Below, piece by piece: positions 10,201 through 16,713 of a DNA stretch of 64,000 nt. A program made the position numbers and the translations under genes. Source of the DNA: Streptomyces seoulensis (lineage in GTDB: Bacteria > Actinomycetota > Actinomycetes > Streptomycetales > Streptomycetaceae); the NCBI RefSeq assembly GCF_022846655.1, contig NZ_AP025667.1:2765001-2829000 (forward strand), written 5' to 3'. How positions within the stretch are numbered: the stretch's first letter is position 1; every line of letters begins with the position of its first letter. Below the pieces are notes generated by a model. The model was not told where the DNA came from and searched no databases. It saw only the letters and a list, made by a program, of their open reading frames with translations.

Positions 10201-12220
10201 GCAGGGAGGGGACGACCGTGTCGTTGCCCGACCACCAGGTCGGCGTCCGTTCGCCGCCGAGCGGGAACACCTCCGAGGGCCGCGCCGACCAGTAGCCGTA
10301 CTGCTTGCTCTTGTGCCACCAGATGACCAGCAACTCCCCGTCCACGTACCGGAACCGGGGGCGCTGCCAGCGGTCCAGGTCGTGCGGCAGCCGCAGATCG
10401 TGATCGAGGAGCACCTCCTCCGGGCCGACCACGACCGCCTTCGACCCCCGGGACAGGATCAGCGCGGGCCAAGCCTCTTGCACGGTCAGCGAGTTGTCCG
10501 CGTTCCTGTGCTGCGGCTGGGTGCCCAGCACGTCCAGCGCCTCTTCCAGAGCGGGCCAGCCCAGCTCGTCGAGGACACCCGCGCGCAGCGTCCGCCCGAG
10601 CAGCGTTGGCACCGGGTGCGCGGCGACCCGCGCCACCGCGTCCGGTCCGGTCCGGGCGGCCACCGGGCGGAAGCTCCGCAGCCGGGCCAGTGCCTCATGG
10701 GCGCCGGGCAGGCCGGCCGCGCCGGTGAACTCGGCGGCCGCCTCCTCCAGCCACTCCCGCAGCACCACCGAGAGCACCGGGTGCGCGGCGAGCGGCTCCA
10801 GCGCCCCAGACGCGAGGCGGCCCTCCCCGACCTGGCCCACCGCCAGGTGCAGCAGCCGCCGCAGCCGGGGCTCGGCGGCCACGGCGGCCAGGTCACGGCG
10901 GCCCGGCCGGTCGTCGGTCAGCCACGGGTGCAGCACCAGGTGCACGGTGACATCGGCGCCCGGAACGGTGAGCGGGACGCCCTCCGCCGCGCACAGGTCG
11001 AGCAGGTCGAGGTCGGCGCCCGCGTGCCAGCGACCGGTGAACAGATCCACCGGGCGCCCGGCCGCGCGCAGCGCCGGCGCCATCCTCTCGACCAGGGCCA
11101 GGGTCGCCGGGGAACGCCGCGAGAACGAGCCGCCGTGCTTGCGGAACAGCGCCCAGCGGTTCAGCCAGTCGGCGGGGTCGACGCCGTGCTCCGTCGCCGC
11201 CGCCGCGTCCGTGAGCAGCCGGTCGGCGCCGGTCTCCGCGAGCAGGGCCAGCCAGGACTCGTCGTCCTCGACGTCCCGCCCCAGCCCGCTCGGCATGATC
11301 TCCAGCAGCCGGACCCGCACCGCGGGCCGCTCCCCGGCGAGCGCGCGCAGCACCGGGCGGTAGGCGGTCCAGAACGACGCGGGCGCCCGGACGGCGGCCG
11401 GAGAGGCGATCAGATCGGCGACGAGCGCGCGCTCCTCGGCGTCCCGGTCCAGCCCGGCCGCCCTGATCAGCCCGCGCGCGTCCTGCGGCAGCGAGGCGTA
11501 CGGCGGCATCCCGGCCGCGCACCGCTCCACCGTGAGCTGCCGGAACTGCGCCCACGCGGCCGCCGGGTCCAGCCGCCGGCCGAGGTCCTTCACATGCTCC
11601 TTGAGCGCCTTCACGGTCAGTGCCCCGGCGAAGGCGAACTCCAGGAACACCGCCCGCTGCCGCTCCTCGTCCACCGTGAGGGCGTGCACCCGCTCGGCCT
11701 CACGCGCCTTGCCGAAGAAGGCCGCGGCGTACGTGGTGTTCTCGTGCTGGAGGAAGACCCGCGCCGCCTGCTCGTAGAAGGTCGGCAGGAAGTGCGGCAC
11801 GGCACGGCCGAGCCGGGTGCCGAGCGCCTCGAAACCCTCCTTGGCGTTGCCGGGGCGGGACTTGGCCTGCCGGGCGAGCCGCTCCACGTCCTTCACCAGG
11901 GCGAGCGCGTGGTGGCCGTTGGCCGGGTCGTGCACCAGCGCCCAGGCGGGGAAGCCCAGCGTCTCCCGGCGCACCTGCCCCGCCTCGAACGCCTCCTCGG
12001 CCGGGGTGAGCCCGAGGAACTCCAGCGCCAGGTCCTCGGCCTCGCCCAGGGTGCCCGGGACCAGCCGCACTATCCGGCGGTCGGCCAGCGCGGGGTGGGC
12101 GTAGGAGCGCACTGTGAGGGTGTCGGCGTCCTCGCGCGCGGTGCTGCCCAGGGGCAGGACGGCGCCCGCCTCCAGCAGGGCGGTCAGGGTGGTCTCGTCG
12201 TACTCGGCGATGTCCGTCAT
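7220..12220 (-). CDS. 1666-aa protein of unknown function in the yeh-like operon
   Basis: A very large soluble protein of 1666 aa. I recognise no catalytic motif, signal peptide or membrane segment. The N-terminal 600 residues look largely helical with repeat-like leucine/alanine segments. The middle contains beta-rich stretches with many tryptophan and glycine turns (for example YGYWSARPSEVFPLGG), and the C-terminus is rich in arginine. Similar giant proteins accompany SWIM, MoxR and DUF5682 genes in other Streptomyces and are often just called DNA-binding. It overlaps the DUF4132 gene upstream and the AAA gene downstream by ATGA, implying translational coupling and fixed stoichiometry. It could be the scaffold or the client of the ATPase; this is inference. 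Confidence 0.8.
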   Translation of the reverse strand: MTDIAEYDETTLTALLEAGAVLPLGSTAREDADTLTVRSYAHPALADRRIVRLVPGTLGEAEDLALEFLGLTPAEEAFEAGQVRRETLGFPAWALVHDPANGHHALALVKDVERLARQAKSRPGNAKEGFEALGTRLGRAVPHFLPTFYEQAARVFLQHENTTYAAAFFGKAREAERVHALTVDEERQRAVFLEFAFAGALTVKALKEHVKDLGRRLDPAAAWAQFRQLTVERCAAGMPPYASLPQDARGLIRAAGLDRDAEERALVADLIASPAAVRAPASFWTAYRPVLRALAGERPAVRVRLLEIMPSGLGRDVEDDESWLALLAETGADRLLTDAAAATEHGVDPADWLNRWALFRKHGGSFSRRSPATLALVERMAPALRAAGRPVDLFTGRWHAGADLDLLDLCAAEGVPLTVPGADVTVHLVLHPWLTDDRPGRRDLAAVAAEPRLRRLLHLAVGQVGEGRLASGALEPLAAHPVLSVVLREWLEEAAAEFTGAAGLPGAHEALARLRSFRPVAARTGPDAVARVAAHPVPTLLGRTLRAGVLDELGWPALEEALDVLGTQPQHRNADNSLTVQEAWPALILSRGSKAVVVGPEEVLLDHDLRLPHDLDRWQRPRFRYVDGELLVIWWHKSKQYGYWSARPSEVFPLGGERTPTWWSGNDTVVPSLPLPGGGRATGGRTLHAGDTELPAARPVLGDGTAYWRQGRHGRRTVWLEYDPATGTHGRASLPALLTAGVREGTELLPGECEVLPLRPGLETTPFGTDGTVLGRWVRVEREGAEGLRTAGTPDGRTVSVPVVPGGREDCVPLGALRLPGGARPVVVRLSRGIALFAQDDTSGTGQLGRVAPNGQGGEFAAGSRLVPPLPFWHALRPRDEAGSAVLRAVTDAQAAELMRGVAEVLAERQEALVRAGEDEAAKAAVRPADEITVDAVRRVLPGLTDARLLLGVAALVRSAVRLADSAVAFVAPPKEPEARPRARTEGMFADFSPEHGDDRSLREALSRFGGIRGWWNSPQWSVLRQMRAVNHVLSGKPADGKPLSDAKRLNALRDDWRGEEFTVPDTSGGWPAVLPHLRALALRATSPVLSDARREPLLLMFEALAEGPLLTSDGTLRTVVLGEPRGAGGRAGQVLRRGGRTVVILGSQSVDHRRDQINWLALDHDPAGAFGAVAHFTLESEDRYTPMVSAPDLAAVARLARDKGAAPWRPGAVAELEAATGGGLGPAQAAALLAGLPDEPGPEGLAVMDLKTRQYELGVARVEALGFGERTALLGALLPEDPADLWLSGPDTGAAGRMWAERLGSLVRVPEDIAVELAGLGSAHAEDVLNPDRTPWLSRTTRLVPGKDGDLVPEDPAALPSGNALTGAVTSLTALAYVLPHGHPLRAALPAGLAAVRRRMSDPELLLDLGVQWTERNTHTAVELRKTYGLPATGGQDAHGLTRLGEALVLRPWYHAAETVLVRPAALSGPGDPVFGLLEGLAGPARAHGLRALALVLGPELDGVVAAGADTFEGYAQNPALSVPELVAEVAGAHGLGEDAAALYLQLLALPDPTDRNTVRWNGWKPARTKKARAELAATTLVVEAKRPRAGRTLFLPCGWRDLKSPALPLETWKEGLYPVPAHGRALPLLPVPELFARAWDRVRAGDAPAYEELTTRAVRKGRRR

Positions 12221-13071
12221 GCCGCCCGCTCCTCGTCCTCGATGTCCCGGCCGGCGTACAGCGCGGCGGCCATGCGGATGCCCTCCGACCAGGCCACCGG
12301 ACCGACCTGCCCGAGCTTCAGCACCTGCCCGGCAGGGTCGGTCCAGGTCAGGGGGCCGGTCTCGGTCTGCTCGTAGCTGTCGTAGTCCCCGATCCAGACG
12401 CGGGCCTCGACGCCCCGGCCGTCCTCCAGGACGGAGCAGACCGCGTTGCCACCGCGCACGCGGTAGCCGAGCTGGGTGGCGCGGCCGTGCAGGAAACGCA
12501 GCTCCTTGAACGAGCCGCCCGCGTACTCCTCCACCTCCTTGGCGTCGGCGGGCAGGGCGGCCGGACGCCGGAACACCTCACGGAAGAGCTGCTGGGCGCG
12601 CTGCTCCACGCCCAGTTCGACGGCGAACTCCCGCAGCTCCTCCAGGTCCGCGAGGAGGACGGGATGCGGGATGCGGACCAGGGCGGGGGCGATGCGGACG
12701 GTGTCGCCGTCCAGGTCGACCAGGCCGAGACCCCGCTCGGGGTCGGCGTCCCGCAGGAAGCCGGCGACGCGGCCGTCCTCGCCCGTGACCACCAGATCGC
12801 CGAGCGCGGCCCGCCAGGCCGGGTCGGGCCACACCCGCGCGACGACGGCGAGCGGTACCGGCAGCGAGCGGACCATCCACCGCTCCACGGCGGCGAGCGC
12901 CTCCCGCTCGTGCCGCTCCAGCCACTCGGTGAGCTGCCGCAGCCCCACGACCGCCGGATCATCGGCGATCTTCGGGGGCACGGACTTCAGCAGCCGTCCG
13001 GCCGCGTTGCGGCACACGACCTTCCCGCACTCGAGGGCGACCTCATAGCCGCCCGCCGGAACCCACCCCAT
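12217..13071 (-). CDS. DUF4132 domain protein, first gene of the yeh-like operon
   Basis: A 284-aa protein with the DUF4132 signature (RQLTEWLERHEREALAAVERW and the later HPVLLADLEELREFAVELGV), the domain found at the C-terminus of the MolR/YehI proteins of E. coli. Here it is a free-standing short form. I chose ATG 13071 because GGGAGG sits five bases upstream; a start 30 bases earlier lacks this. The gene opens the operon, and its TGA overlaps the ATG of the 1666-aa gene. A TACAGT hexamer on the minus strand at 13111-13116 could be its -10, but I see no matching -35. The biochemical role of DUF4132 is unknown. Confidence 0.82.
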   Translation of the reverse strand: MGWVPAGGYEVALECGKVVCRNAAGRLLKSVPPKIADDPAVVGLRQLTEWLERHEREALAAVERWMVRSLPVPLAVVARVWPDPAWRAALGDLVVTGEDGRVAGFLRDADPERGLGLVDLDGDTVRIAPALVRIPHPVLLADLEELREFAVELGVEQRAQQLFREVFRRPAALPADAKEVEEYAGGSFKELRFLHGRATQLGYRVRGGNAVCSVLEDGRGVEARVWIGDYDSYEQTETGPLTWTDPAGQVLKLGQVGPVAWSEGIRMAAALYAGRDIEDEERAA

Positions 13072-13133
13072 ACGTGCCTCCCCGCACCCCGGAACGATCA
13101 AGTGACGGGAACTGTAGAGGAGGCCACTGACAA

Positions 13134-13156
13134 CGCCCCCGGACGGGCCGGGGGCG
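13134..13156 (-). terminator. hairpin terminator after the DUF5997 gene
   Basis: CGCCCCCGG (13134-13142) pairs perfectly with CCGGGGGCG (13148-13156) around a five-base loop. It lies 25 bases beyond the stop of the minus-strand DUF5997 gene and separates it from the operon that starts at 13071. There is no U-tract, as is usual in Streptomyces. Confidence 0.75.
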
Positions 13157-13180
13157 CTGGTCAGGACGTACTACGGAGCG

Positions 13181-13573
13181 TCAGCCCTCCTTGGCTTCCT
13201 TCTCCTCGTGCAGCTTCTTGATCCGCGCGGCTTCCTTGCGGACGTCGGCCTGCGTGGCGCGCTCCTTCTCCAGCCACTCGGGCTGCTCCTCGCGCAGCGC
13301 CTCGATCTGCTCGGTGGTCAGCGCCTCGGTGACACCGCCGCGCGCCAGACCGGCGATGGACACGCCCAGCCGGGCCGCGACCACCGGACGCGGGTGCGGG
13401 CCGTTCTGCCGCAGCTCGCGCAGCCACTCGGGCGGGTTCGTCTGGAGCTCGTTCAGCTCCGCGCGTGAGACCACACCCTCCTGGAAGGCGGCGGGGGTGG
13501 CGGGGAGGTACACACCCAGCTTCTTCGCCGCGGTGGCGGGCTTCATCGTCTGGGTGCTCTGCTGCGAACTCAT
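13181..13573 (-). CDS. DUF5997 family protein
   Basis: A 130-aa soluble protein with the DUF5997 pattern: KPATAAKKLGVYLPATPAAFQ at the start, then PPEWLRELRQNGPHPRPVVAARLGVSIAGLARGG. The middle looks like a helix-turn-helix-like helical bundle, and the C-terminus is a charged helix rich in Lys and Glu. The function is unknown. No Shine-Dalgarno precedes the ATG; instead TACCCT lies seven bases upstream, so the mRNA is probably leaderless. It is divergent from a LysR-like substrate-binding-domain gene whose promoter is within 40 bases. That head-to-head arrangement suggests shared regulation. Confidence 0.8.
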   Translation of the reverse strand: MSSQQSTQTMKPATAAKKLGVYLPATPAAFQEGVVSRAELNELQTNPPEWLRELRQNGPHPRPVVAARLGVSIAGLARGGVTEALTTEQIEALREEQPEWLEKERATQADVRKEAARIKKLHEEKEAKEG

Positions 13574-13580
13574 GAGGTCA

Positions 13581-13586
13581 AGGGTA
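13581..13586 (-). promoter_or_regulatory. leaderless -10 box for the DUF5997 gene
   Basis: TACCCT on the minus strand ends seven bases before the ATG at 13573. This spacing puts the transcription start at the A of the start codon. There is no ribosome binding site, consistent with a leaderless mRNA. Confidence 0.6.
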
Positions 13587-13619
13587 TCGGCCGTGTGCGT
13601 GGCAGCCGACCACGGCCGG

Positions 13620-13625
13620 TAGCCT
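13620..13625 (+). promoter_or_regulatory. leaderless -10 box for the LysR-like gene
   Basis: TAGCCT ends six bases before the GTG at 13632, the spacing expected of a leaderless transcript. It faces the DUF5997 promoter, with the two -10 boxes about 35 bases apart. Confidence 0.6.
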
Positions 13626-13631
13626 GGCCTG

Positions 13632-14381
13632 GTGACAGGCTCGGAAGAATCACCGTCGTTCCGGCTCGCGTACGTCCCCGGAGTGACGCCCGCCAAATGG
13701 GTGCGGATCTGGAACGAACGCCTGCCCGGCACCCCGCTCGTCCTCACGCAGGTACCCGCCGCCGAGGCGGACGCGCTCATGCGCGCGGGGGAGGCCGACG
13801 CGGGCTTCGTGCGGCTGCCCGTCGACCGCGACTTCTTCAGCGCGATCCCGCTGTACACCGAGGCCACCGTGGTCGTCGTCCCCAAGGACCACCTGATCAC
13901 CGCGGCCGAGGAGGTCACGCTCGCCGACCTCGCCGACGAGGTGCTCTTCCACCCGCTGGACGACGTCTTCGACTGGGACGCCCCGCCCGGTGAGCCCGCC
14001 TTCGAGCGGCCCGCCACCACCCCGGACGCCCTGGAACTGGTCGCGGCCAACGTCGGCCTGCTGATCGTCCCGCAGTCGCTGGCCCGGCTGTACCACCGCA
14101 AGGACCTGACCTACCGCACGGTCGTCGACGCCCCGCAGTCCCGCATCGCGCTGTCCTGGCCCGAGGAGGCCACCACCGACCTGGTGGAGGACTTCATCGG
14201 CATCGTCCGGGGGCGCACCGTCAACAGCACGCGAGGCCGCGAGACGCCCCCCGAGGCCAAGCAGCAGAAGAAGAAAAAGCCCGATCAGGGCGGTGCCCGG
14301 CAGAAGAGCGGCAAGCCCGCCGGGCGGCCCGTGCGCGGGCGCTCCGGCGGCCGTACGGGGAAGCCGCGCCGCAAGTCCTGA
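13632..14381 (+). CDS. LysR substrate-binding-domain protein without HTH, basic tail
   Basis: A 249-aa protein whose first 190 residues look like the effector-binding domain of LysR-type regulators: FRLAYVPGVTPAKWVRIWNERLPG, then EADAGFVRLPVD and ELVAANVGLLIVPQSLARLY. The N-terminal helix-turn-helix of a LysR regulator is absent. The last 57 residues are a disordered, very basic tail containing a run of five lysines and many Arg-Gly-Lys repeats, which could bind nucleic acid or ribosomes. The start is the GTG at 13632, with a -10 box just upstream and no Shine-Dalgarno. Its ligand and target are unknown. The divergent DUF5997 gene is the likely partner. Confidence 0.78.
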   Translation: MTGSEESPSFRLAYVPGVTPAKWVRIWNERLPGTPLVLTQVPAAEADALMRAGEADAGFVRLPVDRDFFSAIPLYTEATVVVVPKDHLITAAEEVTLADLADEVLFHPLDDVFDWDAPPGEPAFERPATTPDALELVAANVGLLIVPQSLARLYHRKDLTYRTVVDAPQSRIALSWPEEATTDLVEDFIGIVRGRTVNSTRGRETPPEAKQQKKKKPDQGGARQKSGKPAGRPVRGRSGGRTGKPRRKS

Positions 14382-14413
14382 ACGCCGCAAGTCCTGAACG
14401 GCATGTCCTGAAC
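14368..14413 (+). repeat. short tandem repeat spanning a stop codon
   Basis: The 16-base unit GCCGCAAGTCCTGAAC occurs twice in perfect tandem (14368-14383 and 14384-14399), followed by a degenerate third copy, GGCATGTCCTGAAC, ending at 14413. The TGA stop of the LysR-like gene lies in the first copy and is repeated in each later copy. This looks like recent slippage duplication. Confidence 0.85.
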
Positions 14414-14420
14414 GGCGCGC

Positions 14421-15908
14421 TCAGGCCTTCGACGCCGTGCTCTCCAACGGCTCCGGCGCCGGGCCCTCGCCCATGGGCGGCTCCGGGTGCGTCTGCCGCT
14501 CCCGCAGGTCCGCGACGGCCAGGGCGAGCGCGACCAGGATGATCCCCACCGCCGTGAGCAGGCCCAGTTGCAGCGCCCTGGTGGAGGTGCCGTGGTTGGC
14601 GAGGTGGGCGAAGTAGACCGCGCCCACCGCGGCGATACCGGCCGCCGAGCCGATGCGCTGGGCGGTCACCAGGATGCCGCCCGCGGCACCGGCCCGCCGT
14701 ACGGGGACCCGGGTGAGGGTGAGCGTGGTGTTGGGGGAGATCGTCACGCCGGAGCCGACCCCCGCGAGCAGCAGCGGCAGCGCCGCCGCCCACGCCGCAC
14801 CGGCCCCCTGGACGAACTGCACGGCGCCGATGACGCCGACCAGGCCCACCGCCACCCCGGCCAGCCCGATGACGACCAGCTTGCGGCCGTGCCGCACCAC
14901 CAGCTTGCCGCCCAGCGCCGCCCCGACCGCCGAACCGACGGCGAACGGCAGCGAGGCCAGCCCCGCCGCGAGGGCGCCGTAGCCCAGGCCGTTCTGCAAG
15001 TACAGGGTGTACACGAAGAACACCGTGGTGAAGCCGCCGAAGTACACCAGGTTCAGCAGCACGCCCAGGGTGAAGGACCGCAGGGAGAACAGCTCCAGGT
15101 CGATCAGCGGCCCGCGCCCGAGCCGGCCCTGACGCCGCTCCCACCGCCAGAACGCGGTCAGCAGCAGTGCCGCGACCGGCAGCAGGGCCCACTTCAGCCG
15201 GCCGGTCCACTGCTGCTCCTGCACCAGCGGCAGCATCAGCGCCAGCACACCCGCGCCGAGCAGCAGGACCCCCGTCAGATCGGCGCCCTCGCGCCTCTTC
15301 TCCGCCACCGGTGTGCGGGGCAGCAGCCGCAGCGCCGCACAGAACGCGGCCACGCCGATGGGCAGGTTGACGTAGAACACCCAGCGCCAGCCGTCCTCGA
15401 CGCCGAACGCCTGGATCAGCAGGCCGCCCGCCGGAGGTCCGACCGCCGTGGAGATACCGACCACGCTGCCGAGCATGCCGAAGGCGCGCGCCCGCTCCGC
15501 GCCCTGGAACATCTGCTGGATCAGACCCGTCGTCTGCGGCGCCACGATGCCGGAGGCCGCGCCCTGCAGCAGCCGGAACACCACCAGCCATCCGGAGCTC
15601 GGCGCCAGCCCGCACGCCACCGAGGCCACCGTGAACAGCGCGAGCCCGAACAGGAAGGCCGCCCGGCGTCCGCGCACGTCGCCGAGGCGGCCCGCAGGGA
15701 CGAGGGCGAGGCCGAAGGTGAGCGCGTACCCCGACACCACCCACGACACGTCGGCGGCGTCGGCGCCGAGTCCGCGTTCGACCGAGGGCAGGGCGACGTT
15801 CACGATCGAGCTGTCGAGCAGCGTCATGAAGCCCGCCACGAGACAGACCGCGAGCGCCTGCCAGCGCCGTCGGTCGGCGTCGGCAGGGCGGGTCTGGACT
15901 GTAGTCAT
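14421..15908 (-). CDS. MFS drug-efflux transporter, DHA2 (EmrB/QacA) type
   Basis: A 495-aa inner-membrane protein with about 14 hydrophobic segments. It has MFS motif A (GRLGDVRGRRAAF) after the second helix and the antiporter motif C (GSVVGISTAVGPPAGG), which place it with the 14-helix drug:H+ antiporters. The N-terminal FMTLLDSSIVNVALP is typical of this group. It likely exports a hydrophobic or cationic compound, substrate unknown. The ATG has TAGCGT six bases upstream rather than a ribosome site, so it is probably leaderless. An Lrp/AsnC-type regulator lies 63 bases upstream on the same strand and may control it. Confidence 0.88.
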   Translation of the reverse strand: MTTVQTRPADADRRRWQALAVCLVAGFMTLLDSSIVNVALPSVERGLGADAADVSWVVSGYALTFGLALVPAGRLGDVRGRRAAFLFGLALFTVASVACGLAPSSGWLVVFRLLQGAASGIVAPQTTGLIQQMFQGAERARAFGMLGSVVGISTAVGPPAGGLLIQAFGVEDGWRWVFYVNLPIGVAAFCAALRLLPRTPVAEKRREGADLTGVLLLGAGVLALMLPLVQEQQWTGRLKWALLPVAALLLTAFWRWERRQGRLGRGPLIDLELFSLRSFTLGVLLNLVYFGGFTTVFFVYTLYLQNGLGYGALAAGLASLPFAVGSAVGAALGGKLVVRHGRKLVVIGLAGVAVGLVGVIGAVQFVQGAGAAWAAALPLLLAGVGSGVTISPNTTLTLTRVPVRRAGAAGGILVTAQRIGSAAGIAAVGAVYFAHLANHGTSTRALQLGLLTAVGIILVALALAVADLRERQTHPEPPMGEGPAPEPLESTASKA

Positions 15909-15914
15909 GGGGTC

Positions 15915-15920
15915 ACGCTA
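15915..15920 (-). promoter_or_regulatory. leaderless -10 box for the MFS gene
   Basis: TAGCGT on the minus strand ends six bases before the ATG at 15908. No Shine-Dalgarno is visible, so a leaderless transcript is the simplest reading. Confidence 0.5.
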
Positions 15921-15971
15921 TGCAGTGAAGGCGACCCGCGCATTACAGGGATGCACCCGCGTCCGTGCGGT

Positions 15972-16451
15972 TCAGGGCTGGTCGGCCGACCGGCCGACCG
16001 ACTCCACCAGGGGCAGCAGCCGGAACGGCACCCGTTCCCGCAGGGCCACCTCGGTGCGGGTGCGCACCACGCCGGGCACGCTGATGAGCTTCTGGATCAC
16101 ATCCTCCAGATGGGCGTTGTCCCGGCCCACCACGCGTGCCAGCAGGTCGCCGCCGCCGGTGGTCGAGAACGCCTCGACGATCTCCGGGATCGCCGCGAGC
16201 GCCTCGCCGACGTCGTCCATATGGCCCTGTGTGACCTCGATGTGCACGAAGGCCAGGACGGGATGGCCGAGCGCGGCGGGGGACAGGGAGGGGCCCGTGC
16301 CCGTGATCACACCGTCCCGCTCCATCCGGTCCAGCCGGGCCTGGAGGGTGCCCCGCGCGATGCCCAGGATGCGGGCGTACTCGCGCACGCTGGTGCGCGG
16401 CTGCTCCAGCAGCAGCCGCAGGATGCGGGTGTCCAGCTCGTCCACGGCCAT
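15972..16451 (-). CDS. Lrp/AsnC family transcriptional regulator
   Basis: A 159-aa regulator. The N-terminal winged helix-turn-helix reads LDTRILRLLLEQPRTSVREYARILGIARGTLQARLDRM, and the C-terminal half is the RAM effector-binding domain (HPVLAFVHIEVTQGHMDDVGEAL). I chose ATG 16451 because GAGGAGG lies ten bases upstream; the longer form starting at 16499 adds sequence unlike the family. Lrp-type proteins sense amino acids or related metabolites and bind DNA as octamers. Three similar sites lie in the intergenic region upstream, so autoregulation and control of the divergent FUSC gene and the downstream MFS gene are likely. Confidence 0.88.
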   Translation of the reverse strand: MAVDELDTRILRLLLEQPRTSVREYARILGIARGTLQARLDRMERDGVITGTGPSLSPAALGHPVLAFVHIEVTQGHMDDVGEALAAIPEIVEAFSTTGGGDLLARVVGRDNAHLEDVIQKLISVPGVVRTRTEVALRERVPFRLLPLVESVGRSADQP

Positions 16452-16491
16452 GGCGTTCCGGCCTCCTCGTGCCTCGTCGACCGCCGGTGAC

Positions 16492-16509
16492 TGTACCAAT
16501 GGCCCAGTG
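16492..16509 (+). promoter_or_regulatory. probable Lrp operator, copy 1
   Basis: TGTACCAATGGCCCAGTG lies upstream of the Lrp gene. It matches a second copy at 16581-16598 at 16 of 18 positions in the same orientation. Confidence 0.55.
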
Positions 16510-16536
16510 TCTCCCTGCGCGCCCGTGCTGTGCGAC

Positions 16537-16550
16537 CTGGGCCGTTGGTC
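16537..16550 (-). promoter_or_regulatory. probable Lrp operator, inverted copy
   Basis: On the minus strand this reads GACCAACGGCCCAG, matching TACCAATGGCCCAG of copy 1 at 12 of 14 positions. It lies between the two direct copies. Confidence 0.45.
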
Positions 16551-16580
16551 CGTCCACTGATCACGGGAACTCGCCTTGTC

Positions 16581-16598
16581 TGTGCCAATGGCGCAGTG
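16581..16598 (+). promoter_or_regulatory. probable Lrp operator, copy 2
   Basis: TGTGCCAATGGCGCAGTG, a near-identical repeat of the site at 16492, 89 bases away (about eight and a half helical turns). It lies on the FUSC side of the intergenic region. Confidence 0.55.
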
Positions 16599-16651
16599 AA
16601 ATCGGAGCCAGTTGAGCCAAACGGACCTGAGGTGCTGTCATAGGGGGGTCG

Positions 16652-16699
16652 ATGGCGCTGCGGATTCCGCGGCGCCTTTTTCGTGCGTATGGCCACTAG
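16652..16699 (+). CDS. putative 15-codon leader peptide before the FUSC gene
   Basis: ATG at 16652 is preceded by AGGGGGG (16642-16648) and followed by MALRIPRRLFRAYGH and a TAG at 16697-16699, fifteen bases before the FUSC GTG. It is arginine-rich and in a different frame from the FUSC gene. Its codons overlap a hairpin plus T-tract (16654-16681). The combination of short reading frame, ribosome site and terminator upstream of a putative exporter is what a translation-dependent attenuator would look like. The call rests on pattern only, since a 15-codon frame can arise by chance. Confidence 0.4.
   Translation: MALRIPRRLFRAYGH
16654..16681 (+). terminator. intrinsic terminator in the FUSC leader (possible attenuator)
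   Basis: GGCGCTGCGG (16654-16663) pairs with CCGCGGCGCC (16667-16676) with one U-G wobble and a three-base loop, immediately followed by five T (16677-16681). A stem plus T-tract is a canonical Rho-independent terminator on the plus strand, and it is the only one with a T-tract I noticed in the window. No upstream plus-strand gene needs terminating here, because the Lrp gene points the other way. That suggests conditional termination of the FUSC transcript. I found no convincing anti-terminator pairing and no clear promoter. Confidence 0.6.
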
Positions 16700-16713
16700 G
16701 GGGCGGACGAGTA

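Noticed and set aside
7349..12376. A 1675-codon open frame on the plus strand, antisense to the 1666-aa gene
   Set aside because: It is a by-product of the high third-position GC of the real gene on the other strand. Its translation is low-complexity and rich in Arg, Gln and His with no domain, and it has no ribosome site.
16612..16713. Extending the FUSC gene upstream to a TTG at 16612
   Set aside because: The extra residues do not look like the family N-terminus, and the stretch contains the hairpin and T-tract. The GTG at 16714 has a ribosome site.
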